A stretch of 64,000 nucleotides of DNA from Muricea muricata (lineage: Eukaryota > Cnidaria > Anthozoa > Malacalcyonacea > Plexauridae). Shown one piece after another: positions 1 to 10,662 of this stretch (position 1 is the stretch's first letter; the number at the start of each line of letters is the position of its first letter). Location: assembly GCA_963855995.1 (NCBI GenBank), contig OY979728.1, positions 5,877,330 to 5,941,329 on the forward strand, read 5' to 3'. Both the position numbers and the translations under genes were made by a program. The notes beneath the pieces are model-generated. The model searched no databases and was not told the origin of the DNA. It worked only from the letters and a program-made list of their open reading frames with translations.

Positions 1-37
1 TGTAGTGTCCTGTTGCTCAGTTCAAGAAGCAATTCGA

Positions 38-2150
38 CTAGTGACCAGAATTCAACTGGGTGAGTAGAGGTTGCTGAGATTTTTCACTAGCTTCTTTGAT
101 ATTCTGTACTTGTGTGGTGAGCTGAGTTCCTTTGGAAATGTCTTCCGTGCATGAAAGATTAGTCATATCCTCATTCCAAACACCCTTTGCGCTGGAAAGT
201 TGGGTCTGAAGCCAGTTCAATTTTTCTTCTTCGTACTTACGGAAAGGACAGTCCGGCTCATTTGCTATGCACAATACATCATTTTCCAGTGTGCAATCTT
301 TATAGTAAAATAAAATATCATGAACACGCTGACAAAGTTGTCGGACTGGAAGGGCAGATCGAGATGCATCTTCGACGTTTGTCTGGACTTCTTGCTCAAA
401 CAGTTGAGGGAATTCCCATTTGATTTTCAGAAGAAGAAGAAGAAGAGGCCTACACACCCCCTGAACTGCCAATAAAATACTTTGGACGGACAGTTACGAC
501 AGTTTGGTCTTCAGTATGTACAAATCTTTGCTCCTCCCAATATTTTCAACATTTCCTCGGATAAATCTGAACGAGGAGGGTGTCTGATGAACTTTGGGCT
601 CGCTGTTAAAATCATGTTGTGGCAACTGTTTCTGTTTTTGTGGGTCAGCAACATCAAATATCACACCCTTTTTTACATCTCGAACTCCCACACCGGTGCT
701 TGGTCTTAGATAAGCTTTATCATCAAAACTGATAATTAAACTTTGATTGTTATTTTCGGGCTTGAAAATATCATGTTTCACATTTCGGATGTGAGCGCGC
801 TGGTGGTGTGTTGATATTGTTGAATGCAATTCTGTTTTAGGAGGTTTCCGTGCACGAAACAGCGATTTGCCACAGTGTAACTTGGCAGCTCTTGATCTTA
901 CACACTTTGGTCTAGCCAGGTTTAACACGGTTGTGGCAGATTTTATCAATTTCTTTCCTCTACGAAACAGGTTGTAATTCGCTAATGATAGGAAATGAGA
1001 CTTTTTAACTCGATGACCTGCGTACAATACTGTATCATGACGTCTTCCATGAACACTACTTGTTTCCTCAATGCATTTACCTATAAATTCCTTATCTTCG
1101 GTGTCCAAAGACTTACTAGCACCCGCACCAAGCTTTCGTCGTTTCACTAGTCTTTCTTTAACTGATGCCAGTGCAATCCTCCGTTTTCTTTGTTGAAAAC
1201 GCCGTTTGCTTTGGCTATTAACTTGCAACATATCTTCTTGAATATGCTTTACTCTTTCTTGCAAACTTTCTTTGTCTGCGCGAAGATCTGCTCTTCTTCC
1301 TTCTGACATCAGGCTTTCTTTCTTGTTTAGCTTTTTTCAATTGCATCAATTTTTTTATTCAACTGTTCGAGCCTAGCTTCATCCATTTCCTTAATTGTTT
1401 TCTCCGCTGCAGTGACAGCATCTTGACACTCCTTTGATGCATAAACAGTTTTTGCCAGAAAATGCACAGCATTGTCAGGTTTTATTCCAAGTTCGTAAAC
1501 TTTCTTCCGTGATGATGTTGCAAAAATCATAGCCTTCTGAACGGACTTGTCATACTCGGTGTCCATTGATTGCAAGACGTGTTAAGTGTATCAGCATTTA
1601 AATCAAATCTTGAGAAACTTTCATGATCTTCAGATTCAAGGCGCTCAAGTTCACAGAGGAAATTACTCAAATCCACAGTGGCATTCTGTAAAATAATGAA
1701 ACGTTTGCCGAACAAAGTTGTGACATAGATGCAAAGGCCATACTCGTTGTGCAAAAGATGATTTCTAAACTCTTTGTCTTCCACTTGGCGCTGAACAAAA
1801 TCACAGTATATACCATATGCATCCTCGTATGGCAGATAACCAAAACTTTTGTCTCCATCACATTTTGCCAGCAACTGTCGAAGAATGTACAATAGACCTT
1901 CCAGTGATCGACGCTTTATACCATGACAATTTTTGAGAAAGATCAGAAGTCCTTCGAGTTTCTCTGCGTTTTCATTTACGCAGCAATTTTGGAGCGATTT
2001 TCTTACTGTAGCCGATAATGTGCTTTCTGATCTGTTATTACTTCTTTTCTCGGAAAAACTCAGCTTGCTTTTATCAATGATTTCGCAGTTTTCGCTTGAC
2101 ATTTTACTCATTGAATACCGGTGATTTGATCGATTAAAATACTGCTTCAT
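38..2150 (-). pseudogene. Unrecognised coiled-coil protein, possible transposase, frameshifted
   Basis: Four consecutive open stretches on the minus strand (2150-1527, 1575-1327, 1309-494, 472-38) read as one protein broken by frameshifts near 1,565, in an A-run near 1,338, and near 500-455, where a GAA/TTC trinucleotide run also lies. The N-terminal part is about 200 residues with leucine-rich helices. The middle is a charged coiled coil followed by a very basic stretch. Then comes a segment with SFDDKAYLRP, which could hold the first acidic residue of a DDE-type transposase, and a C-terminal stretch with HDILFYYKD and DVLCIANEPDCPFRKYEEEK. It diverges from the SAM-like gene across less than 100 bp, suggesting a shared promoter. 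I do not recognise the family; the transposase idea is inference. The 3' end may continue past the window start. Confidence 0.6.
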
Positions 2151-2245
2151 TTCATGAGTCTATGGACTTTTTGGGCAGCAAAACATCCAAACCATTATAG
2201 CAATGACACATGAAGTACTTCCTTTGCAGCACTTCAATAATCAAG
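2151..2245. promoter_or_regulatory. Probable bidirectional promoter interval
   Basis: Only 95 bp separate the ATG of the minus-strand gene (2150) from the ATG of the plus-strand gene (2246). Any promoter for the pair must lie here or within the first exons. No TATA box or other motif is clear, so the call rests on geometry alone. Confidence 0.35.
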
Positions 2246-3703
2246 ATGGCGGAACGAATAGATCTATTAGTAGATCAAATTTCTAACAATATTAAGTATG
2301 CAAATGAAGATATCGCCGTATTTTAATATATGCGGACTTGGAAAAATACAAAGATGTTTTTGAAACGTCTGGCTTGAGAAAGATCGATCATCTTGAAGAT
2401 GTTCAAGAGGAAGACCTGCACAAGTTCGGTAAGATCACTATTTAAAATTAAGATTTAAGATCATATCGATGCAATTTAATTGATAGCCTCGTAGATCTTT
2501 CTGATCTGTGAACATTAATCTGTATTCTGCTATAACTAACAGGTAAGTGTTATATTTTCCCTGTCATTTTATAGGTCTAACAGAGTTTGAAGTTCGGCGG
2601 TTTGTTCGAAAGAAACCGGAATATTTTAATGAACGTGCTAAAGGTACCAGTACTGCAGTTAACGTTAGAGACACTATCAATCCAAGTATGAACAACCTTG
2701 AAAAGGCGTCACAGCATTCCTTGAACCCATTGAAGTCGTATGTTTCACCCCCACAATGGAAAGTGCCAGCAATGGGGTATGTGCCCAACGCGACAACCGA
2801 ACGAGCTTGTTTTATGAACTCCCTATTACCAGACTTCTTTACCTTAAAATTTAAGCACTGTAAAAATGCCAAAGATTTTTGCATTCACTTTCACTCCACC
2901 GGAGGGCAAATCTATCAGATAAAACAGAAAATTGATAATCTTGGCAAAAACATTGATTCACTATTGTATACTAAAAATCCTGCTGCAGCAGGATCACTTC
3001 TTGAAGAAGATTACACTGTCATACCAAGTGACAGTATAAGAATGAAGCAAAACATTGAAAGAGTTGAGAAAATTACTAACCAATTAGAACATGTGTTTAA
3101 TGAGATCAAAGAGAAGGATGGGAAACTTTTTACTGTTTCTGGAAAATTGAAGAGTGGTGAAAATTGTTCTCACAAGGAATTTGATAAATATATTGGCCAA
3201 GTCCATCAGCTCAGAACCAAAGCTGGGAGTATTAAGGAAAAACTTGAATACTTACAAGAGAAATGTAAACGCTTGTTTACATCCACCTTTTCGAGACCAA
3301 GAACGAAAAAAAAGAAAACAGAAAGAAAACAGGAGAAAGGCAAAAAAAAACTAGAGGATCAAGAATGGAGTTCAATTACAAAGCTGTACTGCAAATGACT
3401 GCTCCTCAACATGAATGGTCTGTTGAAGATCCTATTCATCCAGAAGATTTGAACCTTGAAGCAATAGCAGGACTTTCAAAACACAAAAAATCATACATTG
3501 CTTTTGCTTTTCAACAAAACGTGTTAACACATGCAGCACAAAACACCATCAAGGAACACCTTTCTTTTTGTCTTGATGATGAAGATGAAGGGACAGAGAG
3601 CTTGAGTGCTGGTATAAACAGTACAAATAGTGAGAATATGTCAACAGATGATAGTATAAATGGTGACAGTGAAGATATTGATGACTTTGAGGAAAACAAT
3701 TGA
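2246..3703 (+). pseudogene. SAM-like domain plus coiled-coil protein, partly decayed
   Basis: Exon 1 starts with ATG at 2246 (MAERIDLLVDQ). After 26 codons it hits a stop, and the downstream frame carries DLEKYKDVFETSGL and VQEEDLHKFG, so a small frameshift lies near 2,320-2,331. A GT..AG intron (2429-2574) joins HKFG to LTEFEVRRFVRKKPEY; together these resemble the five-helix pattern of a SAM protein-interaction domain. A long coiled coil (about 2,900-3,280) and a lysine-rich run follow. Another frameshift in an A-run (3,343-3,351) leads into an acidic serine-rich tail ending at 3,703 (SEDIDDFEENN). The gene is divergent to the 38-2150 gene. A role as partner of that protein, or as accessory protein of one mobile element, is inference. 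Confidence 0.55.
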
Positions 3704-4071
3704 TATAAACCTCCCTGCTAAATTATGACCAGTCCCTTACCAAACATTGACAAAAGTTCAAGTACCATTAACTATACTGTGAGCCTAAGAAAAGAGATAA
3801 TTGACATGTAGTGAAAGATATGATGTTAATTTGCCTATCTTTCGTTGCAAAAACCAAATATGCTCCTTATCTTTCCCATAGACGTATGTACTGTTTATTT
3901 AACTTGGGGAACTTAACTTGACTATTTTTATGCCACTTATTTACTGCTTCGTAACACGATATTCAAGATATTACAGTAGTAACGGTAGATTGCTAATAGT
4001 AGCAACAATATCAACCCATTATTATGTAGACTGCCATCGGATATTAAGTATTCTGTAATCTGTTTTGCTCG

Positions 4072-4594
4072 CTACTAGTAAGATATTAGCCCTTATCACA
4101 TACTTGTGCCTTTATCTGGGCGATAACACGGTGACATAAAAACGATATGTCCCGTGATATCGTTTTTTGTCCCGTGATATCGTTTTTCGTCCCGCGATAT
4201 CGCTTTTTGTCCCGCTCAAAACAAAGACGGCGTCCGACTGAAGGATCGATAGAGAAATAACAATAAAAATATAAAATAATACAAGGAAAATAACACAAAG
4301 AAATTTGCAGCTATTAAAAGATAAGTTATTTTTGGTTTGTTTTTGTAATTTCTACCTGTTTAGCGTATTTTAAACAATAATTTTGAATTCATTTTGAAAT
4401 GTACTCGAAGTGTAAATAATTTGAAAATATAATCTGGTTTTTGCTCTAGATAAAGGCACAAGTATGTGATAAATAGGTTATCACATTCGAGTTAATATGA
4501 GTTTTATCGCTATGAATATGATATCGTCTCTCGAGCGATAAAACTGATATCACCTCGCGTCTCATATGATAACCTATACATATCCTACTAGTAG
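4072..4594. mobile_element. TIR element with subterminal 20-bp repeats
   Basis: Both ends carry CTACTAGTA followed by RGATAT (4072 and, inverted, 4594). A 25-bp inverted repeat lies inside (4093-4117 and 4448-4472). A 20-bp unit, gtcccgtgatatcgtttttt with variants, begins at 4149, 4169, 4189 and in part at 4209. The right half holds gataaaa/gatatc motifs in both orientations. It may be a free MITE or the right end of the transposon carrying the two genes to its left. CTACTAGTAG is itself palindromic, so target duplication and terminal repeat cannot be told apart. Confidence 0.6.
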
Positions 4595-5624
4595 AGAAAA
4601 CAAGATGGCGGCTGAAAGTTTTTCGATCGCAAAAAATCTTGTTTTGAGCATTTTGGCAGCCTTTGTTGGCCATACGTACAACACATAAACTTAGATAAAG
4701 TTTTTAAAGGTTATTTCTTGATTTAAATGTCACCTAAACAAGTATAAAATGCATTTTTTACGAATTAATACTGAATCCCGAAAGCTGGAAAAGATTATAC
4801 ATGTTTTGAATTGCTATAATAACAAAAACTGTGCTCAATTTTGCGGTCAACGAGCGTTTGTTTCGCCCAAAACATTTATATCTTTTAAGAATTGGAAACT
4901 TTTGGAAAAATTTGTTTGAAACACAATTTTAAATAACGATAAGTCGTGTTTTATGCGGCATTAGCTGAAGTTGTTTACATTACTAAACTGACTAATAAGT
5001 ATGCTTTTTTAAATATAACTGCACTGCGAAATGTTTTGGTAGCAGTACGTTATCTATCAGCTGATATACGATTCGAGTTCGTAGAATAACTGTTAAACAT
5101 TATAGCTTTATTTAAAACTAATGATCTAAACATAGTGGTTTGCTATTTATTAAACCTGAGTGCACAGAACGTGACCATCTAATCATCTGATGTACAGTAC
5201 ATTGCAAAGCTCGTGTATAAACTACATGGCTATTTTGTTTCTATATGTATTGATCATGGAGAGGCAGGAAAACTAGAGTGCTCAGAAACACCTACTCACA
5301 TGGCACGCAAGTACTGTAAACACTTGCACGTCCTGTATTATACTTCCATATTCTTCAATTACCGTAATATTGTCTCATTCTGACTTAAATCGTCAGTTTG
5401 TAACATGAAATTAATTTCAACCAGTATAGTCTCTTACTTAAATTAAAGCTACATATGTCAAAGCACACACAGTAAGTAATTAAAAAAACCACAACTATTT
5501 TAAATCATCCCACTACCTTTGATTTATGTCTTACTGTTTACAGTGCATTAAAATAAAGACTATCTCTAAATTTTAGGCGTTTTTACAATTAAGACATGGT
5601 CTTAATTTTAACAAAAGATCATCA
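4595..5624. other. No gene recognised
   Basis: AT-rich sequence without a convincing ORF, RNA gene or repeat structure. No counterpart is visible because the right arm ends before reaching it. Confidence 0.6.
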
Positions 5625-6320
5625 TGGCCAGAAATTTAAGACATTGGCACTGGACATGACGTGATTGTTTGAACAAATATGGCTGCCACAATTAGCATTA
5701 AAACATGGGAGTTAATGAAAAATTTGCAAAATACAACCGCAATACCGTACTAAAAGCATTTGCCGAGTTCGAATAATCTTTGCAAGGGCTTCGTTATTGC
5801 ATTGCCGTACTTTTTTTCATTAATTCGTACGTGGAACTGGTTACATTTTAAACAACTATTTTCCGTTCATTCCTTCTTAATAGTTCTCTTCATTATCTGC
5901 CATTTTCGCGCAATAGCTATACTTTAGTGTCACCAGTTGGATCCCATCTGTTCTTGGGGCAGTTTGCCGGGTTCGTTTGGCAATTAATATATGTTCGACC
6001 ACTTCCACAAAAATTTTCAAAGCTGTTTGTTTAGTCCAACAGATTACATTTTCGTGATTAATAACGCGAAATTCTTAACTCGTTGCTGTAACAATTACAG
6101 CACAAATGTTTATGTTCAACCAAATTTCCACCGAATGAAATCCAATTTTTATAAAGATGTATTCCAGTAGGTTCTCCATGTTTGGTATCAAAATAAAGCT
6201 TAGAAACCAGGCTTTAAAACCGTGCAAAGCACAGCATTAGCAAAGCGTTAGCATTTTTGCGAACTAACGCTGCCCTCACAATAGCTAGCGCACGGGCGAT
6301 ATGTCTTAAATTTCTGGCCA
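5625..6320. mobile_element. Non-autonomous TIR element, GCCAGAAATT family
   Basis: The ends are an inverted repeat, ggccagaaatttaagacat (5626-5644) and its complement (6301-6319). No coding capacity was seen inside. The terminal sequence resembles that of the 23,622-24,533 element (GCCAGAAATTCGAGAC), so both belong to one loose family. The target duplication is unclear (2-3 bp at most), so no superfamily is assigned. Confidence 0.7.
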
Positions 6321-6766
6321 TGGTTGCTTCAACATTAGCAATGAAATTATTTGAAGAACAATAAATTATGAAAATGAAAATTCATGATGAATACGCCAAA
6401 CATTCACTGACCAAATGATTCCTAAATTTTATTCAGCTTTTGCCCGCCACACTGCAGCCTTCAACGGGAAACAAGAAATAAGAGGTTCTTGTTTTCCAAT
6501 CAAGGCGAATATAGTATGAAAAATTATTTTGTCAGGGAACTTTTGTATTTAACAAAGAATATACCAAATTGTAACATCTGCACTAGCAAATCTAATGAAT
6601 AGCCATACATACATGGATGTTGCCACAAAATCACTATCCAGTTTCTCATTTTTGTTTGGTCCAGCTAAAGAAGCTTCCATCTGAAAGAAAATTTCACTTT
6701 AGCAATTGAAAAATAATATCCAATTTTTCTATTTACAACGGTAAATCTCACTTTAAAAAGGTAATG
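6321..6766. other. No gene recognised
   Basis: Intervening AT-rich DNA between two short transposons. Its mirror copy lies at about 62,920-63,364. No feature was seen. Confidence 0.5.
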
Positions 6767-6768
6767 TA

Positions 6769-7438
6769 CAGGGTGTCCCAAAAAATCACCCCCCCCCCTA
6801 ACGTTAAACTTTACAGCATGCTTATTTAAGCAATACGCCAAGTTTGTAAATTGTTACTCTCTAGCAAAAGTTTAACATCATATCTTCCTGAGTTCAAATT
6901 TTCAGATCAAAATGTTTAAACGTGTTATTTTTGAAGCAATTCAAAGAAGCAGGGTCAAAATTCTGACTTGTGCAAGTTTTGCAAAATTTATTAACAGTAA
7001 AGGTTCCAAGAAATTACTGTACAGTGTGAAATTGTTTAACAACACATTTAATCGACAAGGTTTACAAATAACGAAATAGACCGGAAACTAGTGCCATTGT
7101 CACACACGAATAAAGCATGCAGGGAAAATGCAATCCATTCTCTTGCGTCATGTGTGTTCAAAAATGGTTGGACAACAACTTACTCGGGAGCAAAGTAAGT
7201 TTATGGTGCTATCTTATCAACAAACAGGAAGCCAGGTTTTTAAAACGCCTCCAGCTAACGTTGACAAGCTACGAGAGCGAATCGTTAATGAGTTTGTAGT
7301 ACTGCGACGAACGAGGATGGCTACACAGGCAATGAGAGACACGAGAACAAGAGCAATACGATGCGTGGAACTTGAAGGCGGACACGTTGAAGGAAGGAAT
7401 TGATGATATTAATAGCAGGCATTTTTTGGGACACCCTG
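6769..7438 (+). mobile_element. Mariner-like internal-deletion derivative
   Basis: The ends are CAGGGTGTCCCAAAAAAT and its complement, flanked by TA, the Tc1/mariner target. The inner ORF at 7128-7403 starts MQSILLRHVCSKMVGQQLTR, an N-terminal helix-turn-helix-like start, and then passes to TPPANVDKLRERI and a C-terminus ending RCVELEGGHVEG, typical of the end of IS630/mariner-type transposases. The catalytic DDE core between them is missing, so this is a deletion derivative that needs transposase supplied by another copy. A C-run lies just inside the left end (6789-6799). A 674-bp mirror copy is at 62,244-62,917. Confidence 0.82.
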
Positions 7439-7449
7439 TACAGTTAGCT

Positions 7450-8447
7450 ACTTGATATATTAGATAAAATAACAATTATAAAACGCGCATACCATACTTC
7501 ACATTACAATCTAGGACTATATACAAATACGATATGGCTTTAGAATTTCAATAAACCTGGTTTCGCCCATTCCTTACTTCTATAGCAGAAAATGTAATGG
7601 CTGTATGTCGATCTTATAGCAATAGTAATTATTCTTCTAATTAGGTGTCTAGTATGAGTCTTATCTAAATGTATGTCCTCCACCATGTTCAGGAAAGCAG
7701 CAGATTTATTGTCGAAGACGCCAAGTGCACTAATGGAAGATTTATAAATTTTACAGAGTCCAATTTCTTCCTTTAATTTGATCCAGAATTAGTTTCTTAT
7801 ATTTCAAATGTTTGCGGTTTATGTTATTTCTGACGTTAGTTTCGTATCCAACGTACGGTTACCTCCAAGATATACAGACAATTGTCTTTAGTTAAGATTA
7901 GCAGGACAAGACGATAATCATCACCAGTAATAACGGCAGGAATAGGAAATGATGGCAAATCAGCGTAAATGTTCTGAATATGTTGTGATGGTAGGTTATT
8001 GGGGATAAATTTAAAGATTCAATCGTGCCACTGCATAAAAAGGTCTAAGTAGGAACTGCAACCAGCAACGTGCAACAGAGATTCAGCGCTAAGACAGAAC
8101 GAGCATTCGTAAGACGATGTGAGTCCCCATCCTGCAAGTCTCTACGGGTTAGTAGCAATTTTTTTATATAACGTATGGTGAAGTTAAAATGTTTTTAGGG
8201 AGCTTGGATTGACGAGTTTACCGGATCGTGTTTACTTGAGTCTTAAGGCGAAGAGAATCTCGATATACTGGTGAAGAATGAGCCTTGAGACGTTGGTTGG
8301 TTAATTTACTTTCTTGACTGTCACGGAATGATTTAATTACTTCCGGATCCTTCGTCGAGCTCTATTGATCATATTGGATATTAGTATTTTTCAGGTCAAT
8401 TTCCAGATGTGGGTTATAGATGTTATATGTAAACAACGAATTTGAGT
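7450..8447 (-). pseudogene. Non-LTR reverse transcriptase, C-terminal part, decayed
   Basis: Minus-strand reading in shifting frames gives YECSFCLSAESLLHVAGC (about 8,110-8,040), a CxxC...H...C pattern common at the C-terminus of several LINE RT proteins, preceded by LTRRDLQ and by NIYNPHLEIDLKNTNIQYD. Several stops and frameshifts show decay. I infer this is the 3' part of the same element whose RT core lies at 16,572-17,185, separated by nested insertions. The mirror copy is 61,241-62,200, with a 6-bp difference near 8,345. Confidence 0.5.
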
Positions 8448-8455
8448 GTTTCATC

Positions 8456-10223
8456 TAGAGATGTGCCGATCACGAAAATAGCCGATTAACATTGCCGATT
8501 AGTTGGTGGCCGATTATTTCGTATAATCGCCCGATTAATCGGCATGAACGATTACGTACTGAATCCACGCAGTTCAACACTGCGCGCTTTGCCTCGTTGT
8601 GCTTTATGCTTAGCATTCACGAATTCTCATTCACTTGGCTCTGTGTTTTTTTTTATTCAGGCTTTAAAATCCCAATTAAATTAAAATAACAAGGCTTATA
8701 GTAATTTTACTATAAAGATAATCAAGGAAATATTTGCACTCATAATTTGAAAACAGAACGACTGACGCCATCAAAAACGGCCCCACTTAATTTACTTCCG
8801 GATGTCGTTCGTGTTTATTTATTTATTTATTTCTTCAAGTTTAGCCGTTAACACAAACATAAACACAATAATTATACAAACAAGAAAACGACTCAGGAAC
8901 ACAACCACAGCGTGAGCCAATTACGTTAGTGACCTGTTACAGAACAAATATAGAATGTCACGTAAAGTACAACAACAAGAAATAAGGTTGCAGCATAATA
9001 AATTTTACACCCAACGGAGAGGACACTACAGAGACACACACTATACACTATACACACTACATACAACACCAAATGCTAATATTATAGTTGGGCTGCAATG
9101 AACAGTTATTAAAAACAACATTTCTTTACACAACACTGCTTTATGACACTTTACACAAACTGATTTCCAAGTCTGCATATTGTCCTGATCAAATACAGTC
9201 AGTGTTGTTGAGTAGTAGTAGTTGTACAGACATGCTTCGAAGGTCAGAAATGATATGTCCGGTTTCCGGAGCTCATCAGGAAGGGTGTTCCATACTCGCG
9301 TTACTCGTACGAAGTAACTGTTCTAGTGACACAATGTTCTAACTTTCGGGATGTTGTATGTAATTATAGAGTTATTAGTTGAGCGTAGATTGAAGGTGGT
9401 GGTCAGACTGTCAATTTGTTCCGGTAAGATATCAGATTTAATTAAACCATGCGCGCATTTGAATAGAAAGAGGATGTCCAGGTACTCATGCCAGTAGCAG
9501 AGGGGTAGTAGTTTCAAGGTAACGAGTCTTGATTTGTAGGATTCATCCGTTTTGAAGGGAAGAGCCAGTATAAATTTTGTTGCTCGACGTTGGATGCGCT
9601 CAAGTTCCATGCACATGGTCGTACTTTGTGGACTCCAAACTTGTGAGGCATATGCCAGATGGGATCTTACAAGTGTTAAATATAGACAGCGCCTGGTGTT
9701 CACGTTCAAGAGTTTTACCGTTAATCGTTTAAGGATTCCTAGCATGCGATTGGCTTTGGTCACCTGTTCGTATATGTGCTTGTTCCATTTCAGATCAGAA
9801 GAAAAGGTAACCCCGAGATCTCTCTGTGTATCAACGTGCTGCATAATTTCACTATTGATAATGTATTCGGCTACAATGGGTGATGCTTTCGTGTGACGCT
9901 GAGTACTTTACATTTTTGGGGATTGAATTTAAGTCTCCAACTCAGAGCCCATTTCTCTACATTTCTGGCTTCGGTTTTAAGATGTACACGCTGCTTTCAC
10001 TGGGTGTCATGTTCATAAACATAAGTAGTTTTAACGCGCTGTTCCTTGGATTTTCAAGTAATTTTAGCTTGCAACAGCAGTTAAGAACGTCGTCCTTTTC
10101 CGTTTAAAATAATCAAATCTATTTCCAATTATTATACAATAATCGGCCGATTACCGATTATTTATAAAAATTGGCTGATTAATCGACTTTTCCGATATCT
10201 TCCGATTAATCGGCGCATCTCTA
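8456..10223. mobile_element. hAT-like TIR element with LINE inside
   Basis: The ends are TAGAGATGTGCCGAT... and ...ATCGGCGCATCTCTA, flanked by an exact 8-bp direct repeat GTTTCATC (8448-8455 and 10224-10231). An 8-bp duplication and such ends fit hAT. The subterminal zone is rich in CGATTAATCGG motifs in both orientations, as expected for transposase binding sites. There is no transposase, so it is non-autonomous: roughly 0.5 kb once the LINE (8,812 to about 10,090) is removed. The right arm keeps only the outer end (60,881-61,232). Confidence 0.87.
8812..10090 (-). pseudogene. CR1/jockey-like LINE RT fragment
   Basis: The minus strand encodes WALSWRLKFNPQKCKVL, a one-base frameshift near 9,890, then the 9844-9323 ORF with RDLGVTFSSDLKWNKH, ANRMLGILKR, SHLAYASQVWSP and ELERIQRRATKF. 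These are the thumb/C-terminal motifs of jockey/CR1-type RT. Reading continues past 9,323 in another frame to ARVWNTLPDELR-like residues. The 3' end is an (AAAT)n tail at 8,812-8,832, typical of LINE insertion. It is 5'-truncated near 10,090; the exact 5' border is uncertain. It sits inside the hAT-like element and is therefore younger than it. The right arm keeps only the 3' half. Confidence 0.8.
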
Positions 10224-10231
10224 GTTTCATC

Positions 10232-10662
10232 AGGGGATCGAAACACGAGAAAACGTTATGTTATTGGTATATTGTTTTCGAATGTTTGGTTCCCCTGATG
10301 AAACACGAGAAACGAGTTGTTTACACAACATCTCAAACGAAAACATTTCATTTGCTGTTCAATTTATTAAGCGCTAACGGGGGACCTATGAAAGTAATTT
10401 GTTTTTGTCTTTGTGAACAATGGAGATAAGTATTCTACTTCCTGCTTTTGTAAGTTAATTTCTATAGTCTATGTACGACAGAAATGTGTAGGCCGCAGGG
10501 TTGGTAGATTGCCTGCATTTCACAATGCTCATTGTTTTCCTTTGTATTCGCCTTTTGTTCTCTTTGTTATTTTGATGGTACTAATGACGGTTTGGCTTAT
10601 TTATTCATAAAATCTACCAACCCCGGTGTAGGGTGTGTAGAATTTATTACAGACCTTGATCA
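10232..10662. other. No gene; short inverted motifs
   Basis: Contains catcagggg (10,229) and cccctgatg (10,287) in inverted orientation, each followed by aaacacgagaa. The second runs into cgagttgtttacacaacatc, which resembles the minus strand of 8,455-8,415. This suggests the edge of a repeat, but nothing definable. Confidence 0.35.

Noticed and set aside
10232-10330. Inverted catcagggg/cccctgatg pair as a transposon end
   Set aside because: Only nine bases pair, no target duplication was found, and the adjoining repeat similarity to 8,415-8,455 is too short to define an element.
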